Assembly: GCA_963703655.1 (NCBI GenBank)
Contig: CAVPFA010000004.1
Coordinates: 496,001 to 560,000 of the forward strand
DNA length: 64,000 nt
DNA from: CAVPFA01 sp963703655
GTDB taxonomy: Bacteria > Actinomycetota > Acidimicrobiia > Acidimicrobiales > Bog-793
Reading direction: 5' to 3'
The notes below the pieces were generated by a model that worked only from the letters and a program-made list of their open reading frames with translations, was not told where the DNA came from and did no database searches. The number at the start of each line of letters is the position of its first letter. The stretch's first letter is position 1. This document shows, one piece after another, positions 17,252 to 25,626 of this stretch. Position numbers and translations under genes: made by a program.

Positions 17252-17973
17252 GCGAATCCTTTCAGAGCCAGCTGGTTGGGGAGAGGGAGCGTCACGCTGA
17301 TCTTGAAGGGCAACGTCTGGCCCTTCGGCTGGGTGAGGATCGAAACCGTGATCGTGGACGCGCACGTCGCCGCCGCCTGGTCGGCCGTCGCACCAGAGAT
17401 GGTCGCCTGAGTCCCAGCGCTCGTGATGGTGAACATCGTCCCGGAGGCGTTCTTCACGTTGTAGAGCGCGACCTCCTGGCCCGTCTGCCACGTGAGCGCC
17501 CCGGAGCAGTTAGCGGAGGTGGAGTATCGGGCGAGGATGTGGGTGGTCGGGTTGTAGACCCAGACGACGTTGGCGGTGAAGGTGCCCGTGAACGTCGAGC
17601 TGAAGGGCGACGGCAGGGGCGAGGTCGTCGTCGTCGTGGGACGGGCGCAGGGTGTGAGGGGATCCACCGGCAGGTACATCGCGATCATGTCCGTGTTGGC
17701 GGTGCCGCTGCCTGCGATCGAGCCCGGGACGCCCGACGCCGGCCACTGGAGAAGTGGGTCGGCGCCGCGAATGTCGGACTCCAGCTGGCGGACCGCAAGG
17801 CGGGTCAACGACTGGCTCTGCGATAGCTGCTCGCTGTTGCCCGCCGCCTTCCCGAACGCGAAGAACATCAGGTAGAACCCGGCCATGACGAAGGTCAAAA
17901 GGCCCAGCGCGACGACGAGTTCGACCAAGGTGAAGCCGCCGTCCGCCCCTCTCATGCCGTCGTCCCTTTTCAT
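17242..17973 (-). CDS. Cassette P2 gene b: PilW-like prepilin
   Basis: 243 residues. The ATG at 17973 overlaps the P2a stop (ATGA). A 13-residue leader ends at G13/F14, followed by TLVELVVALGLLTFVMAGFY with Glu at +5. A soluble domain of about 200 residues follows with no Ig-like repeats, the usual size for a PilW-like minor pilin. An internal ATG at 17955 would give a 7-residue leader and is also possible. Sits between PilV- and PilX-like genes as in the other three cassettes. Confidence 0.8.
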   Translation of the reverse strand: MKRDDGMRGADGGFTLVELVVALGLLTFVMAGFYLMFFAFGKAAGNSEQLSQSQSLTRLAVRQLESDIRGADPLLQWPASGVPGSIAGSGTANTDMIAMYLPVDPLTPCARPTTTTTSPLPSPFSSTFTGTFTANVVWVYNPTTHILARYSTSANCSGALTWQTGQEVALYNVKNASGTMFTITSAGTQATISGATADQAAATCASTITVSILTQPKGQTLPFKISVTLPLPNQLALKGFACS

Positions 17974-19622
17974 TGGTAAGGGAATTTGTCGGCGTTGGAT
18001 GTGAACGAGGTACCCCCTGGCGATGTGGCTGTGACGTCAACAACGACGGCGGGCCCCCCCGCGGGCGAGGTGGCGGTGCAGGTCGTGCTCGAGCTGCAGC
18101 TGAACGTTTTGGCGGCGGTCGCCCCGAAGAACACGTGTGTGACCCCCACCAGGTTGGTGCCGGTGATCGTGACCACCGTTCCGCCCGCGTCAGGACAAAC
18201 CGTCAATGAAGCCACTAAAGGACAGGCCGGCGACTCGCTAATGGCGGTGATCGCCGGCGCGAAGGAAAACGAGTTCTCAACAGTCGGAGGCGAGCCGATG
18301 CCGCCGGTGTCGGTCGCGATCACGTTGACCAGGCCCGTACCGTTGCTGGGCGACGTCACGATGCACGATGTGGTGCCTGAACAGCTCACGACCGTCCCGT
18401 TGCCGGCCGCCCCGAAGCCGAACGTTTCCGTCGTGGCGAGTCCCGTACCGGTGACCGTGACCGAAGTCGCGCTGCCGTTCGGGCCGAAGGCCGGGCTGAG
18501 GCCGGTGATGACCGGCCCGGCTGGCGAGATGGCCGACGCGCTGTCGACCGATTCCGCCGACTCGACTCCGTTGACGGAGTAGGCGACTACGAAAAAGGTG
18601 AACGGGTCCGCCTGTGCCAGGTTGCCCACCCCAAAGACGGCCGTCCCACTCGAACCGGCGGAGGGAGGCGCGGTTATGTAGCCCGAGCCAGTGCCAGACG
18701 TGGCCAACAAGTACGAGTTGCTCACCATCCCGGTGGTGTAGACGTTCTGATTCGTGTCGACCCAGCTCACTTCGTAGCAGGCGCCGTAACCAGAAGCGGG
18801 GACTGTCCAGGAGACGTTGACCTGTCCGGTAGTGGCGCTCGGGGTGACAGCGGTGATGACCGGGGTGCTGGGTATGCCCGCCGAGGAGTACGACGAGCCG
18901 GCGTAGCTGGAGAGGCCACCGGGGTAGACGATCGAGTTCTCGGACACCGATATCGTCCCCGCCGTCGATGACTTCGTCGTGACGAGGACGCTTACTTCCT
19001 CCTCGGCTTCGGCCACGGCAGTCGAGCCATTGCCCGGGCATCCAGGGACCTGCGACGTCACCCAAGTGACCCTTGTGGTCACCGTGAACGACCACGTCCC
19101 AGAGGTGACTTTGGTGAGGTATCCCGCGAAGGCCTTGGCGTTGGTCCCGACCGTGAAGTAGTGGTAGAGGTCCGTTTGCCCGGCCGCGATCGTGACCAGC
19201 TGTTGGTCTGGAGCCGTGCCGCCGTAGTAGTACGAGCCGCAGGCCGAGCTGCACGAGCTGCTGCCAAGCGCGCCGCTGTATGCCGACGAGTAGTACGAGG
19301 AGAGCTTCGCCTTGGCCTGATCGGTATGTGCCGCAGTCAGCCCGGCTATGGAGTAGGGCGCGTCGGCGATGTTCGAGATGACGCTCGTCGCGACGGCGGC
19401 AGCATCCTGGCGGCCCGAGTTGTCAGCGGCGGTGGACTGCGTCTGAATGAACAATCGGCCCATGCTCAACGTGACGATCACGATGAGGAGGACAGTGACG
19501 ATCACCTCTATCAGGCTGAAGCCGGACTGGCCGCGGCGGCCGTCTGCGTAGTGGCCTTGTCGCGAGCTAGCGGCATGAAGGCGCCAGCGGATCGCCCACT
19601 TTCCTCTCGCGACAAGCGACAT
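17970..19622 (-). CDS. Cassette P2 gene a: PilV-like prepilin with Fn3-like and IPT/TIG domains
   Basis: 550 residues from the ATG at 19622. The leader MSLVARGKWAIRWRL aligns with P3a and P4a. The site G34/F35 is followed by SLIEVIVTVLLIVIVTLSM. After the pilin head the ectodomain has a fibronectin III-like stretch (about 247-360, with TGQVNVSWTVPASGYGACY) and two IPT/TIG-like domains (about 365-455 and 460-550, with ITGLSPAFGPNGSATSVTV and VTITGTNLVGVTHVFFG). These domains are typical of extracellular binding or stalk proteins, so a role at the surface is likely. Confidence 0.78.
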   Translation of the reverse strand: MSLVARGKWAIRWRLHAASSRQGHYADGRRGQSGFSLIEVIVTVLLIVIVTLSMGRLFIQTQSTAADNSGRQDAAAVATSVISNIADAPYSIAGLTAAHTDQAKAKLSSYYSSAYSGALGSSSCSSACGSYYYGGTAPDQQLVTIAAGQTDLYHYFTVGTNAKAFAGYLTKVTSGTWSFTVTTRVTWVTSQVPGCPGNGSTAVAEAEEEVSVLVTTKSSTAGTISVSENSIVYPGGLSSYAGSSYSSAGIPSTPVITAVTPSATTGQVNVSWTVPASGYGACYEVSWVDTNQNVYTTGMVSNSYLLATSGTGSGYITAPPSAGSSGTAVFGVGNLAQADPFTFFVVAYSVNGVESAESVDSASAISPAGPVITGLSPAFGPNGSATSVTVTGTGLATTETFGFGAAGNGTVVSCSGTTSCIVTSPSNGTGLVNVIATDTGGIGSPPTVENSFSFAPAITAISESPACPLVASLTVCPDAGGTVVTITGTNLVGVTHVFFGATAAKTFSCSSSTTCTATSPAGGPAVVVDVTATSPGGTSFTSNADKFPYQ

Positions 19623-19670
19623 TGTTCCCACTGCTCCCACGCATGGCCGTGATCAGGTGACCTGACCCTA
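19565..19670 (-). promoter_or_regulatory. Promoter and leader of cassette P2
   Basis: On the minus strand an extended -10 (TGCTAGGGT, 19673-19665) precedes a palindrome TCAGGTCACCTGA (19665-19653) at the expected start of transcription, which could be a 5' stem-loop or an operator. The ATG at 19622 and the coding leader match the P3 and P4 leaders in peptide and partly in RNA pairing (CGCTT/AAGTG arms with a G-U pair). Confidence 0.45.
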
Positions 19671-19706
19671 GCACAACTTCGCGCCCAGCGTGGTTATCTG
19701 CCCACC

Positions 19707-20510
19707 CTAAGCGCTCGGATTCGACCGGCCTTCGAAATCGACCAATACGGGGGCGTGATCGGACGGTTGCTTGCCCTTTCGGGCGTTGCGGTCGACGAGG
19801 GCGAACGTCACCTCATCGGCCAGCACCCGCGTCGCCAGCACGAGATCGATCCGCATACCGCGACCGGAGTGGAAGTCGCCCGCCCGGTAGTCCCACCAGG
19901 TGAAGAGCCGGGGCGTGTCCGGGTAACAGGACCGGAAGACATCGGTCAGCCCGAAGCCGAGCACCTCCGCCAGAGCTTCTCGCTCCTCGGCGGTGACGTG
20001 GGTGGCACCGACGAAGAAGGCCGGATCGAAGACGTCGATGTCCGCCGGGGCGACGTTGAAGTCTCCGCAGAGCACGACCGCTTCGTTCGGATCACAGCTC
20101 GCGTCGAGATGCCGGCGCAGATCGTGAAGGAAACCGAGCTTCGCGTCGAAGAATTCCGTGCCCACAGCACGCCCGTTCGGCACGTAGACGCTCATCACCC
20201 GCACCCCGGCGCAGGTCGCTCCGATCAGTCGGCGCTCGGCCTCGGCGCCTTCTTGGTCTCCCCCGCCCCTGAAGCCGACCTCGACATCAGCGAGGCCGAC
20301 CCGAGACGCGATGGCGACTCCGTTCCACCGCCCATCTCCGTGGTGGGCGACCTCGTAGCCCAGCGCTTGGAACCGGTCCGTCGGGAAAGCGGCGTCTGCC
20401 AGCTTGGTCTCCTGGAAGCAGCACACGTCGGGCTGGGCCTGTTCGAGCCATTGCTCGACTCGTTCGAGTCGCGCACGCATCGAATTGACGTTCCAGGTGG
20501 CGATTCGCAT
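19707..20510 (-). CDS. xthA: Exodeoxyribonuclease III
   Basis: A 267-residue AP endonuclease/3'-5' exonuclease of the EEP superfamily, acting in base excision repair. All main motifs are visible: ATWNVNS at the N-terminus, QETK (Mg-binding Glu), VYVPNGR, GDFNVAP, the WWDYR segment, MRIDLVL and the final catalytic SDH. Length is normal. The gene lies three bases after the fabZ-like gene, so the two may be cotranscribed although their functions are unrelated. Intact. Confidence 0.95.
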   Translation of the reverse strand: MRIATWNVNSMRARLERVEQWLEQAQPDVCCFQETKLADAAFPTDRFQALGYEVAHHGDGRWNGVAIASRVGLADVEVGFRGGGDQEGAEAERRLIGATCAGVRVMSVYVPNGRAVGTEFFDAKLGFLHDLRRHLDASCDPNEAVVLCGDFNVAPADIDVFDPAFFVGATHVTAEEREALAEVLGFGLTDVFRSCYPDTPRLFTWWDYRAGDFHSGRGMRIDLVLATRVLADEVTFALVDRNARKGKQPSDHAPVLVDFEGRSNPSA

Positions 20511-20513
20511 GGA

Positions 20514-20951
20514 CTATCGCGGCGGGCCTGACGTGAGCACGAAGAGCATGTCCGCCACGCAGGCGACCTGACCGCCAACCCGAGCGACACCGTGGCCGGT
20601 CCCCCCGCGTGATGACAGCCGGTCGATCGACACCTCGAGATCCAGCGTCTCACCCGGCACCACCTGGCGGCGGAAGCGGGCCCGGTCGATGCCGCCGAAC
20701 AAGGGCAGCCGGTCCTTGTAGCGTCCATCGGCGAGGACCGTCGCCGCGGCGAGCTGCGCAAGCGACTCAACCATCAAGACGCCCGGCAGGACGGGATTGC
20801 CGGGGAAGTGCCCCGCAAAGAACTCCTCATCGCCGGAAAGGTGCCAGCGCCCGGTGGCCGAGCTTGCCGGAACCAGCTCAGTGATCTCGGACACGAAGAG
20901 AAACGGAGGTCTATGTGGGATGAGCTCTTCGGCACGCACAGTGTCTTCCAC
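20514..20951 (-). CDS. fabZ: FabZ-like 3-hydroxyacyl-ACP dehydratase
   Basis: 145-residue hotdog-fold protein. HRPPFLFV carries the catalytic His near residue 13, and HFPGNPVLPGVLMVESLAQ carries the second catalytic segment with its Glu, as in FabZ. It would dehydrate 3-hydroxyacyl-ACP in fatty acid elongation. With no other fatty acid synthesis genes nearby, a more specialised acyl thioester role is also possible. It sits between pseudopilin cassettes P1 and P2. Confidence 0.85.
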   Translation of the reverse strand: MEDTVRAEELIPHRPPFLFVSEITELVPASSATGRWHLSGDEEFFAGHFPGNPVLPGVLMVESLAQLAAATVLADGRYKDRLPLFGGIDRARFRRQVVPGETLDLEVSIDRLSSRGGTGHGVARVGGQVACVADMLFVLTSGPPR

Positions 20952-21000
20952 CGTAGCGCGGCACCAGTTGACCTCCCTCTGCCGGTCAGCCCTCTGCCGG

Positions 21001-22563
21001 TCAGCCCCGGAGGACGAATTTGTTGAGGACGGTCACCGTGGGCGCGCTAGTGGTCGTGCCTGTCCAAGGCAGCCCTGCCGATGCCGTGGGCACGAAGTTG
21101 AGAGCGAACGCGTTCTCGCCAGTGAAGCCGCTGCAAGCAAGGACCTGGCCGTTCATCGAAGGCGCATTTGCATAGTCCACAGCGCCTTGAGTGTAGAGGA
21201 GTGCGTCAACAGTGGACGTAAAGCTCGTCGAGTTTGAGAAGGTCATGTCGACCGGTGGAGTCGTCGTATTGCACGCTGCGGAAGGACTCGCCAAGACCGA
21301 GAAATTGTGAACCGTGCTGGAAGTGGACTCGAAGGTGTTCGAGTTCGAGAGCATCAAGGTGTTCACCCAAAGCGTCACATCCGCGTTGAGACCGAACGTA
21401 TGCGAGCTGGAGTACGCAACGTTACATGTAGGCGCATAAATGAGTGTCTTTGTGGTAGCTGTGTAGAGCTGAGTCATGAACGGATCGGTCGGCGGCCCTG
21501 GCCCGGCCTCGGAGGCAATGTTCTTGAAATACGATGCACATGTGGTGTAGGTCGCATTTGGTATCTGGACCAAGTTCCAGCCCGCGGCCGTCCAGTCGCT
21601 GAGCGTCGTGTCAGCCGCGGGAAAATTGATCGTTGCGGGCATCGTCTGGCTCGAGAGCGCTGAGTCGAACTGAGTCTGGGTGCCCTTGACTTGAGATCCT
21701 CCGCCCAGCGTGATCGTACCGGATGCATAGGCATTGCCGTCAATAGTACCGGAGCCGGCGAGGCTGATATTCCCATTTGTCTCCGTTGCGTTACCTACTA
21801 CCAACGCACTGCCGGTCATCGTGACCCCGCCGCCATATGAGATCACGTTGCCGCCCACTTGGGCACTGTTTCCCATGGTGACCTGACCAGCGTCGGTCAG
21901 ACCGCCGCTTATATCGCAGCTGCCCGTCAGGTCGACTGGTTGGTAGGTGGTCACACTTCCTTGACTGACGGCGCCGTTCGCGCAGGTCAAGGTCTGGCCG
22001 GAATAGACGTTCGGCGGAGGATTCGAACCGAGCTGGTCGTTCTGGCTGCCGTTGTACAGGCTCAGGTTGCCTGACGTGAAGATCGCATACCCGAATGCCG
22101 CGGGGAGCGTCGCGACGCCAGCGGCGATGTTGACATTCGCCTGCATGACAGTAGCTGAGCCATGGGCCGCAGTCCCGGTCGAGGTGAGTGTCGCGGCCGT
22201 GGGTGGTGTCGCCCCTCCGAGGGTCGATCCTGCACAGGTGAGCGCCGTCGACCCGGCCGTGTACTGGACCGTGACAGAGTAGGAGGAAACAGCGCCCGGA
22301 ACCGACAAAGTCCCCGTCACAGTGCAGGGAAGGCTCGAATAGGTACTGACGTTGCGCATTGCCGTGAGCTCCGCGTCGATCCCGCTCCGCGACGCGAGTG
22401 TGGCTTGCAAGGTGCGACCGTACTGAGCGGAGTATGTCAGGTTCGTCGTGCTGGTTGTCAGTGCTACGACCAGAGAGCTGACGAGGAGGAAGGAGATGAT
22501 CAGCACGAGCACGAGCACGCTTCCTTCTTCGTCCCGGCGGTGGGTGACAAGGCGAGCAACCAT
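21001..22563 (-). CDS. Cassette P1 gene c: PilX-like protein with bactofilin-like beta-helix
   Basis: 520 residues from the ATG at 22563 (GGAGG ribosome site, seven-base spacing), two bases past the P1b stop. A basic N-terminus precedes one hydrophobic helix (SVLVLVLIISFLLVSSLVV, about residues 14-34) without Glu5. Residues 164-295 are a Gly-rich hexapeptide-like repeat run (GNSAQVGGNVISYGGGV, TETNGNISLAGSGTIDGN) that should fold as a right-handed beta-helix like bactofilins. The C-terminal third has scattered Cys. Related to P2c-P4c by position and architecture more than by sequence. Confidence 0.72.
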   Translation of the reverse strand: MVARLVTHRRDEEGSVLVLVLIISFLLVSSLVVALTTSTTNLTYSAQYGRTLQATLASRSGIDAELTAMRNVSTYSSLPCTVTGTLSVPGAVSSYSVTVQYTAGSTALTCAGSTLGGATPPTAATLTSTGTAAHGSATVMQANVNIAAGVATLPAAFGYAIFTSGNLSLYNGSQNDQLGSNPPPNVYSGQTLTCANGAVSQGSVTTYQPVDLTGSCDISGGLTDAGQVTMGNSAQVGGNVISYGGGVTMTGSALVVGNATETNGNISLAGSGTIDGNAYASGTITLGGGSQVKGTQTQFDSALSSQTMPATINFPAADTTLSDWTAAGWNLVQIPNATYTTCASYFKNIASEAGPGPPTDPFMTQLYTATTKTLIYAPTCNVAYSSSHTFGLNADVTLWVNTLMLSNSNTFESTSSTVHNFSVLASPSAACNTTTPPVDMTFSNSTSFTSTVDALLYTQGAVDYANAPSMNGQVLACSGFTGENAFALNFVPTASAGLPWTGTTTSAPTVTVLNKFVLRG

Positions 22564-22565
22564 CT

Positions 22566-23246
22566 TCAGTCCTCCGTCGTGGCGCATGTGGATGTGGCCG
22601 TGTACGGAGTATTCAGGGCGGCGACGGTCGACTTGATCAGGATCTTTTCTGACGAGTGTCGCTGCGTCTCGGTCACATAGAGCGTGATTGAAAGGCTCTG
22701 CGGCGACCCAGCTGACAGCGTTGGAAGCGCGAAGGGTGGTACCGAAGAGTTCACGACGGGTTGAGCAACGGGAACCCAAGGTGGAACTGGGTTGCCGGTT
22801 GTCCAAGTTGTCGGCCACTCCTGTTCCTCGAGAACGTGGCTACTGGTAAGCATCCATTGGTCCCACTGCGATTTGTTGAACGCGAGACTCAGCACCCTCA
22901 CGGCGAAGCCGGACGTGACGGTCGGGCCCGTCGTCGTGAGCGTCGTCGGGAGACAGATCTCGCTCGCGGATCCGACCTGAACCACGATGTTCTCCAGGGC
23001 GATCCTCGCCTGAGCCGATCCGGCGGTGATCCCCTCAGAGGCCGAGGTCGAGTTCGTCACCGTGGAGAGGACGGGAGGAATGAGCGCGATCACAATCAGG
23101 GTTATGACCATCGTGACAAGCATCTCGACGAGCGTGAAGCCAGCAGAATCGCGAGACGGCGCACACGGAGCTGCGGCGCGATCCCGCCCAAACAAGCGGG
23201 TCGTGCACTGCGTCTCAACGCGCCGTTTCCGGCTTCCCCGGATCAT
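22566..23246 (-). CDS. Cassette P1 gene b: PilW-like prepilin
   Basis: 226 residues. The start at 23246 overlaps the P1a stop (ATGA). The leader is long, with the cleavage site at G36/F37 followed by TLVEMLVTMVITLIVIALIP and Glu at +5. An SASEGITAGSAQARIALENIV helix follows as in type IV pilins, then a 150-residue soluble domain. No Ig-like extension. Confidence 0.8.
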   Translation of the reverse strand: MIRGSRKRRVETQCTTRLFGRDRAAAPCAPSRDSAGFTLVEMLVTMVITLIVIALIPPVLSTVTNSTSASEGITAGSAQARIALENIVVQVGSASEICLPTTLTTTGPTVTSGFAVRVLSLAFNKSQWDQWMLTSSHVLEEQEWPTTWTTGNPVPPWVPVAQPVVNSSVPPFALPTLSAGSPQSLSITLYVTETQRHSSEKILIKSTVAALNTPYTATSTCATTED

Positions 23247-23818
23247 GGAGCGGCGATCTGTGTCTCTCCAACGGCCCGGTCCTTACCGCCGGTTGGCGGT
23301 TTCCAGGTCACCAGGACGGTCACAGTGACAAGTCCGGGGGTGGCCGAGCTCACCGTCGGGTAGGTCGCGACGGTGAATGCGATGCCAGCAGACACCGTCG
23401 TGATATGAGGCACGAGAGGCGCCTCCGACGTCTTGGCGTTGGTCGTCGGGATGGTAGCTCCGTTCAAGGTGAAGGTATAAGTCGACCCGGACTTGGTGAT
23501 GTACGGATCGCTCGCCAGGGAGTCCACGCTGGGGTTGAGCCCCACGTTGACATCTGCAAACGGCAGTGCAACCAGTTGGGCGATATCACCCGAGACAAGG
23601 CTCGAGGCCACCGCGTGCTCCTTGGCGACCGATGCGGCCGATATCGCAGCGACGGATCCGCGCTCAACGGCCAGCAAGGAGACGGTGAGGATCGTTACGG
23701 CTACGAGGGCCTCGATAATGCTGAAACCCTCGTCACCGTGAGCTACCCGACACCGGGCGCGGAGCCGAGGACCCGCGACAACCAACCAATAACGCGCTTC
23801 TCGACCTCGGACTTCCAT
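23243..23818 (-). CDS. Cassette P1 gene a: PilV-like prepilin
   Basis: 191 residues, the smallest a-gene product. The ATG at 23818 has a strong ribosome site (GGAGG, six-base spacing). The cleavage site is G31/F32, followed by SIIEALVAVTILTVSLLAVERG with Glu at +5. Its leader does not share the conserved peptide of P2a-P4a, so P1 is a separately regulated cassette. First gene of a three-gene operon. Confidence 0.8.
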   Translation of the reverse strand: MEVRGREARYWLVVAGPRLRARCRVAHGDEGFSIIEALVAVTILTVSLLAVERGSVAAISAASVAKEHAVASSLVSGDIAQLVALPFADVNVGLNPSVDSLASDPYITKSGSTYTFTLNGATIPTTNAKTSEAPLVPHITTVSAGIAFTVATYPTVSSATPGLVTVTVLVTWKPPTGGKDRAVGETQIAAP

Positions 23819-23975
23819 CAGATCCTCCGACGGTGTTATCGGCAGAAAACGGTGTCCTCTGAAGCGCTGCCTGCGGGTTCGCCGCTCGCCGGTTGAATCA
23901 AAGACCCGGAATCCGCGAGGGTCGCCGCTGATGCGCGAGGCACTCTCGAGGCCTCGGGCTCTCGTTCAGACGCGC

Positions 23976-25595
23976 TTACTCGGCGGCAAGCCCTGTCCGA
24001 GGCGACCTTCGCGCGCCAGAGGTTCGTCCTCTCGGCGACTTCGGCGCGGCCGGCTGGGTGTCCACCACCGGCGGGGTGGCCGCGGACTTCGAGTCGGCCG
24101 GCTTCGAGGCGGGTGCCATCGGCGCGCGCGCCTTCGGCGTGGATGACCGCCGGGCAGTCGGCAACTTCGGGACGGTCGACGTGGGTCCGGCCGGCTTGGG
24201 AGCGGCCGACCTCGGCGAAGCCGCACGCGCGGCGGCCGGCCTGGGAGCGGCCGACCTCGGTGCCGCCGCCCGCGGGGCGGCCGCCTTTGCTGCGGGTGCC
24301 TTCGGGGCGGATGCCTTCGGGGCCGACGCCTTCGATGCGGGTGCCTTCGATGCGGGCGACTGCCGGGCAGTCGACTTCGGCGCAGGCGGCTTTGGGACGG
24401 TCGACGTGGGTCTGGCCGGCTTTGGGACGGCCGGCCTCGGTGCCGGCGCCCGCGAGGCGGCCGCTGTCTTCGGGGTGGCCGGCGACTCAGGTGCGGAGGG
24501 CTTCGGCGCCGCTGCGACCTTCCTCACCTGCTTCTTCGTACTCTTGGCCTCGGACCCTTTCGCGAGATCGGCGCCGCGACTCGTCGGGTCGCCGCCCCGT
24601 ACCGGAACCCTGGCCTGTGAGCGTCGGCGTGGCCCGCTTGCGAGACGGACCTCGGCCGCCACGGTCTCCTCTCGTGGGTGGCCCGAGATGTGGCCGACGC
24701 CGGGCAGCGCGAGCTCCGCTCCACGGCGTTGGGGGTCGAGGGCCGTGAGCACGAAGACCCTGGTTTCCTTGCGCTTCAGGACTTCACGGGCACTGCGCGG
24801 GGCGGGATCGGCAAGGTTGGCGAGCGGGATGTAACAGCGCATGTCACCGACGCGGATAACGGCCCCATGAGATGTGTAGCCCTCGACCTCGCCCTCGAGC
24901 TGTTCTCCAAGTCGGTGCTCGGCGATGAAGGAGATGAAGGCCAGCGGGTCGTTTACCGCCAGCGGGGTGGGCTTGGCACCGTCCCGAGAAGCCTCCTGCG
25001 AGGGTGCGGAGGGGGCTGTGGCGCTGCCGGAACGTTTCCTCGAACGACCGCCGGAGGATCTGGAGCCGTTCGACTGGCCCGATGGCCGCACGACTTCTTT
25101 CGTCGCTACGGCGATGGCCTTCGAAACGCGCTTTTTCGCCTGCGTCGTCTCCCGCACCGCCTGGTGGCTCCTCGGGCCGCGCACCGGCTGGCGGGGGCTG
25201 AAGATCCATCCGATCCCGGGCACCGGGGTACCGCCGAGAAGGCGGCCTCGGTCGAAGAGCCAGGGATGCTCGCCGTGGAACTCCTGGAACGAGTCATTGG
25301 AAAGCACCGTCGCGTCGACCTTCTCTGCGACGCGCAACAAGAAGGCGTCGCCGCGCCCGATCGCGCCGGCGGGCGGATGGACGTACTCGCCCCGCATGGC
25401 GGCCTCTTCGAAGCGGGTCAGCTCGGACGGGTCGATCCTGTGCGCGAACGTCGCGTCGACGATCACCGTGATCTCGGCGTGCGGATGGTCGCGCCGAAGC
25501 TCGGTGACGGCCTCCTCCAACTGCTGCAGGCTGGGCAGTGATCGGCCTTCGGTGGCGATGTTGGACCCGTCAACGACGATGTGCTCGATCGACAT
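23976..25595 (-). CDS. NYN (Zc3h12a-like) ribonuclease domain, S1-like RNA-binding domain and long Ala/Pro/Lys tail
   Basis: 539 residues from the ATG at 25595; a TTG at 25610 is an alternative. Residues 1-140 are an NYN/PIN-type nuclease with the usual acidic residues (VVDGSNIATEGR, VIVDATF, GRGDAFLL, SNDSFQEF). Around residues 225-305 is an S1-like barrel (EQLEGEVEGYTSHGAVIRVG). The last 180 or so residues are degenerate repeats of Ala, Pro, Ser and Lys (SAPKASAPKAPAAKA), resembling histone H1-like tails, and should be disordered and bind nucleic acid. Together these predict RNA cleavage, not DNA metabolism. It starts 32 bases after the kgd stop, so cotranscription is likely. Confidence 0.75.
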   Translation of the reverse strand: MSIEHIVVDGSNIATEGRSLPSLQQLEEAVTELRRDHPHAEITVIVDATFAHRIDPSELTRFEEAAMRGEYVHPPAGAIGRGDAFLLRVAEKVDATVLSNDSFQEFHGEHPWLFDRGRLLGGTPVPGIGWIFSPRQPVRGPRSHQAVRETTQAKKRVSKAIAVATKEVVRPSGQSNGSRSSGGRSRKRSGSATAPSAPSQEASRDGAKPTPLAVNDPLAFISFIAEHRLGEQLEGEVEGYTSHGAVIRVGDMRCYIPLANLADPAPRSAREVLKRKETRVFVLTALDPQRRGAELALPGVGHISGHPREETVAAEVRLASGPRRRSQARVPVRGGDPTSRGADLAKGSEAKSTKKQVRKVAAAPKPSAPESPATPKTAAASRAPAPRPAVPKPARPTSTVPKPPAPKSTARQSPASKAPASKASAPKASAPKAPAAKAAAPRAAAPRSAAPRPAAARAASPRSAAPKPAGPTSTVPKLPTARRSSTPKARAPMAPASKPADSKSAATPPVVDTQPAAPKSPRGRTSGARRSPRTGLAAE

Positions 25596-25626
25596 GTCCT
25601 CTGTAGTCAAGCACCCGGAGCCGTGC

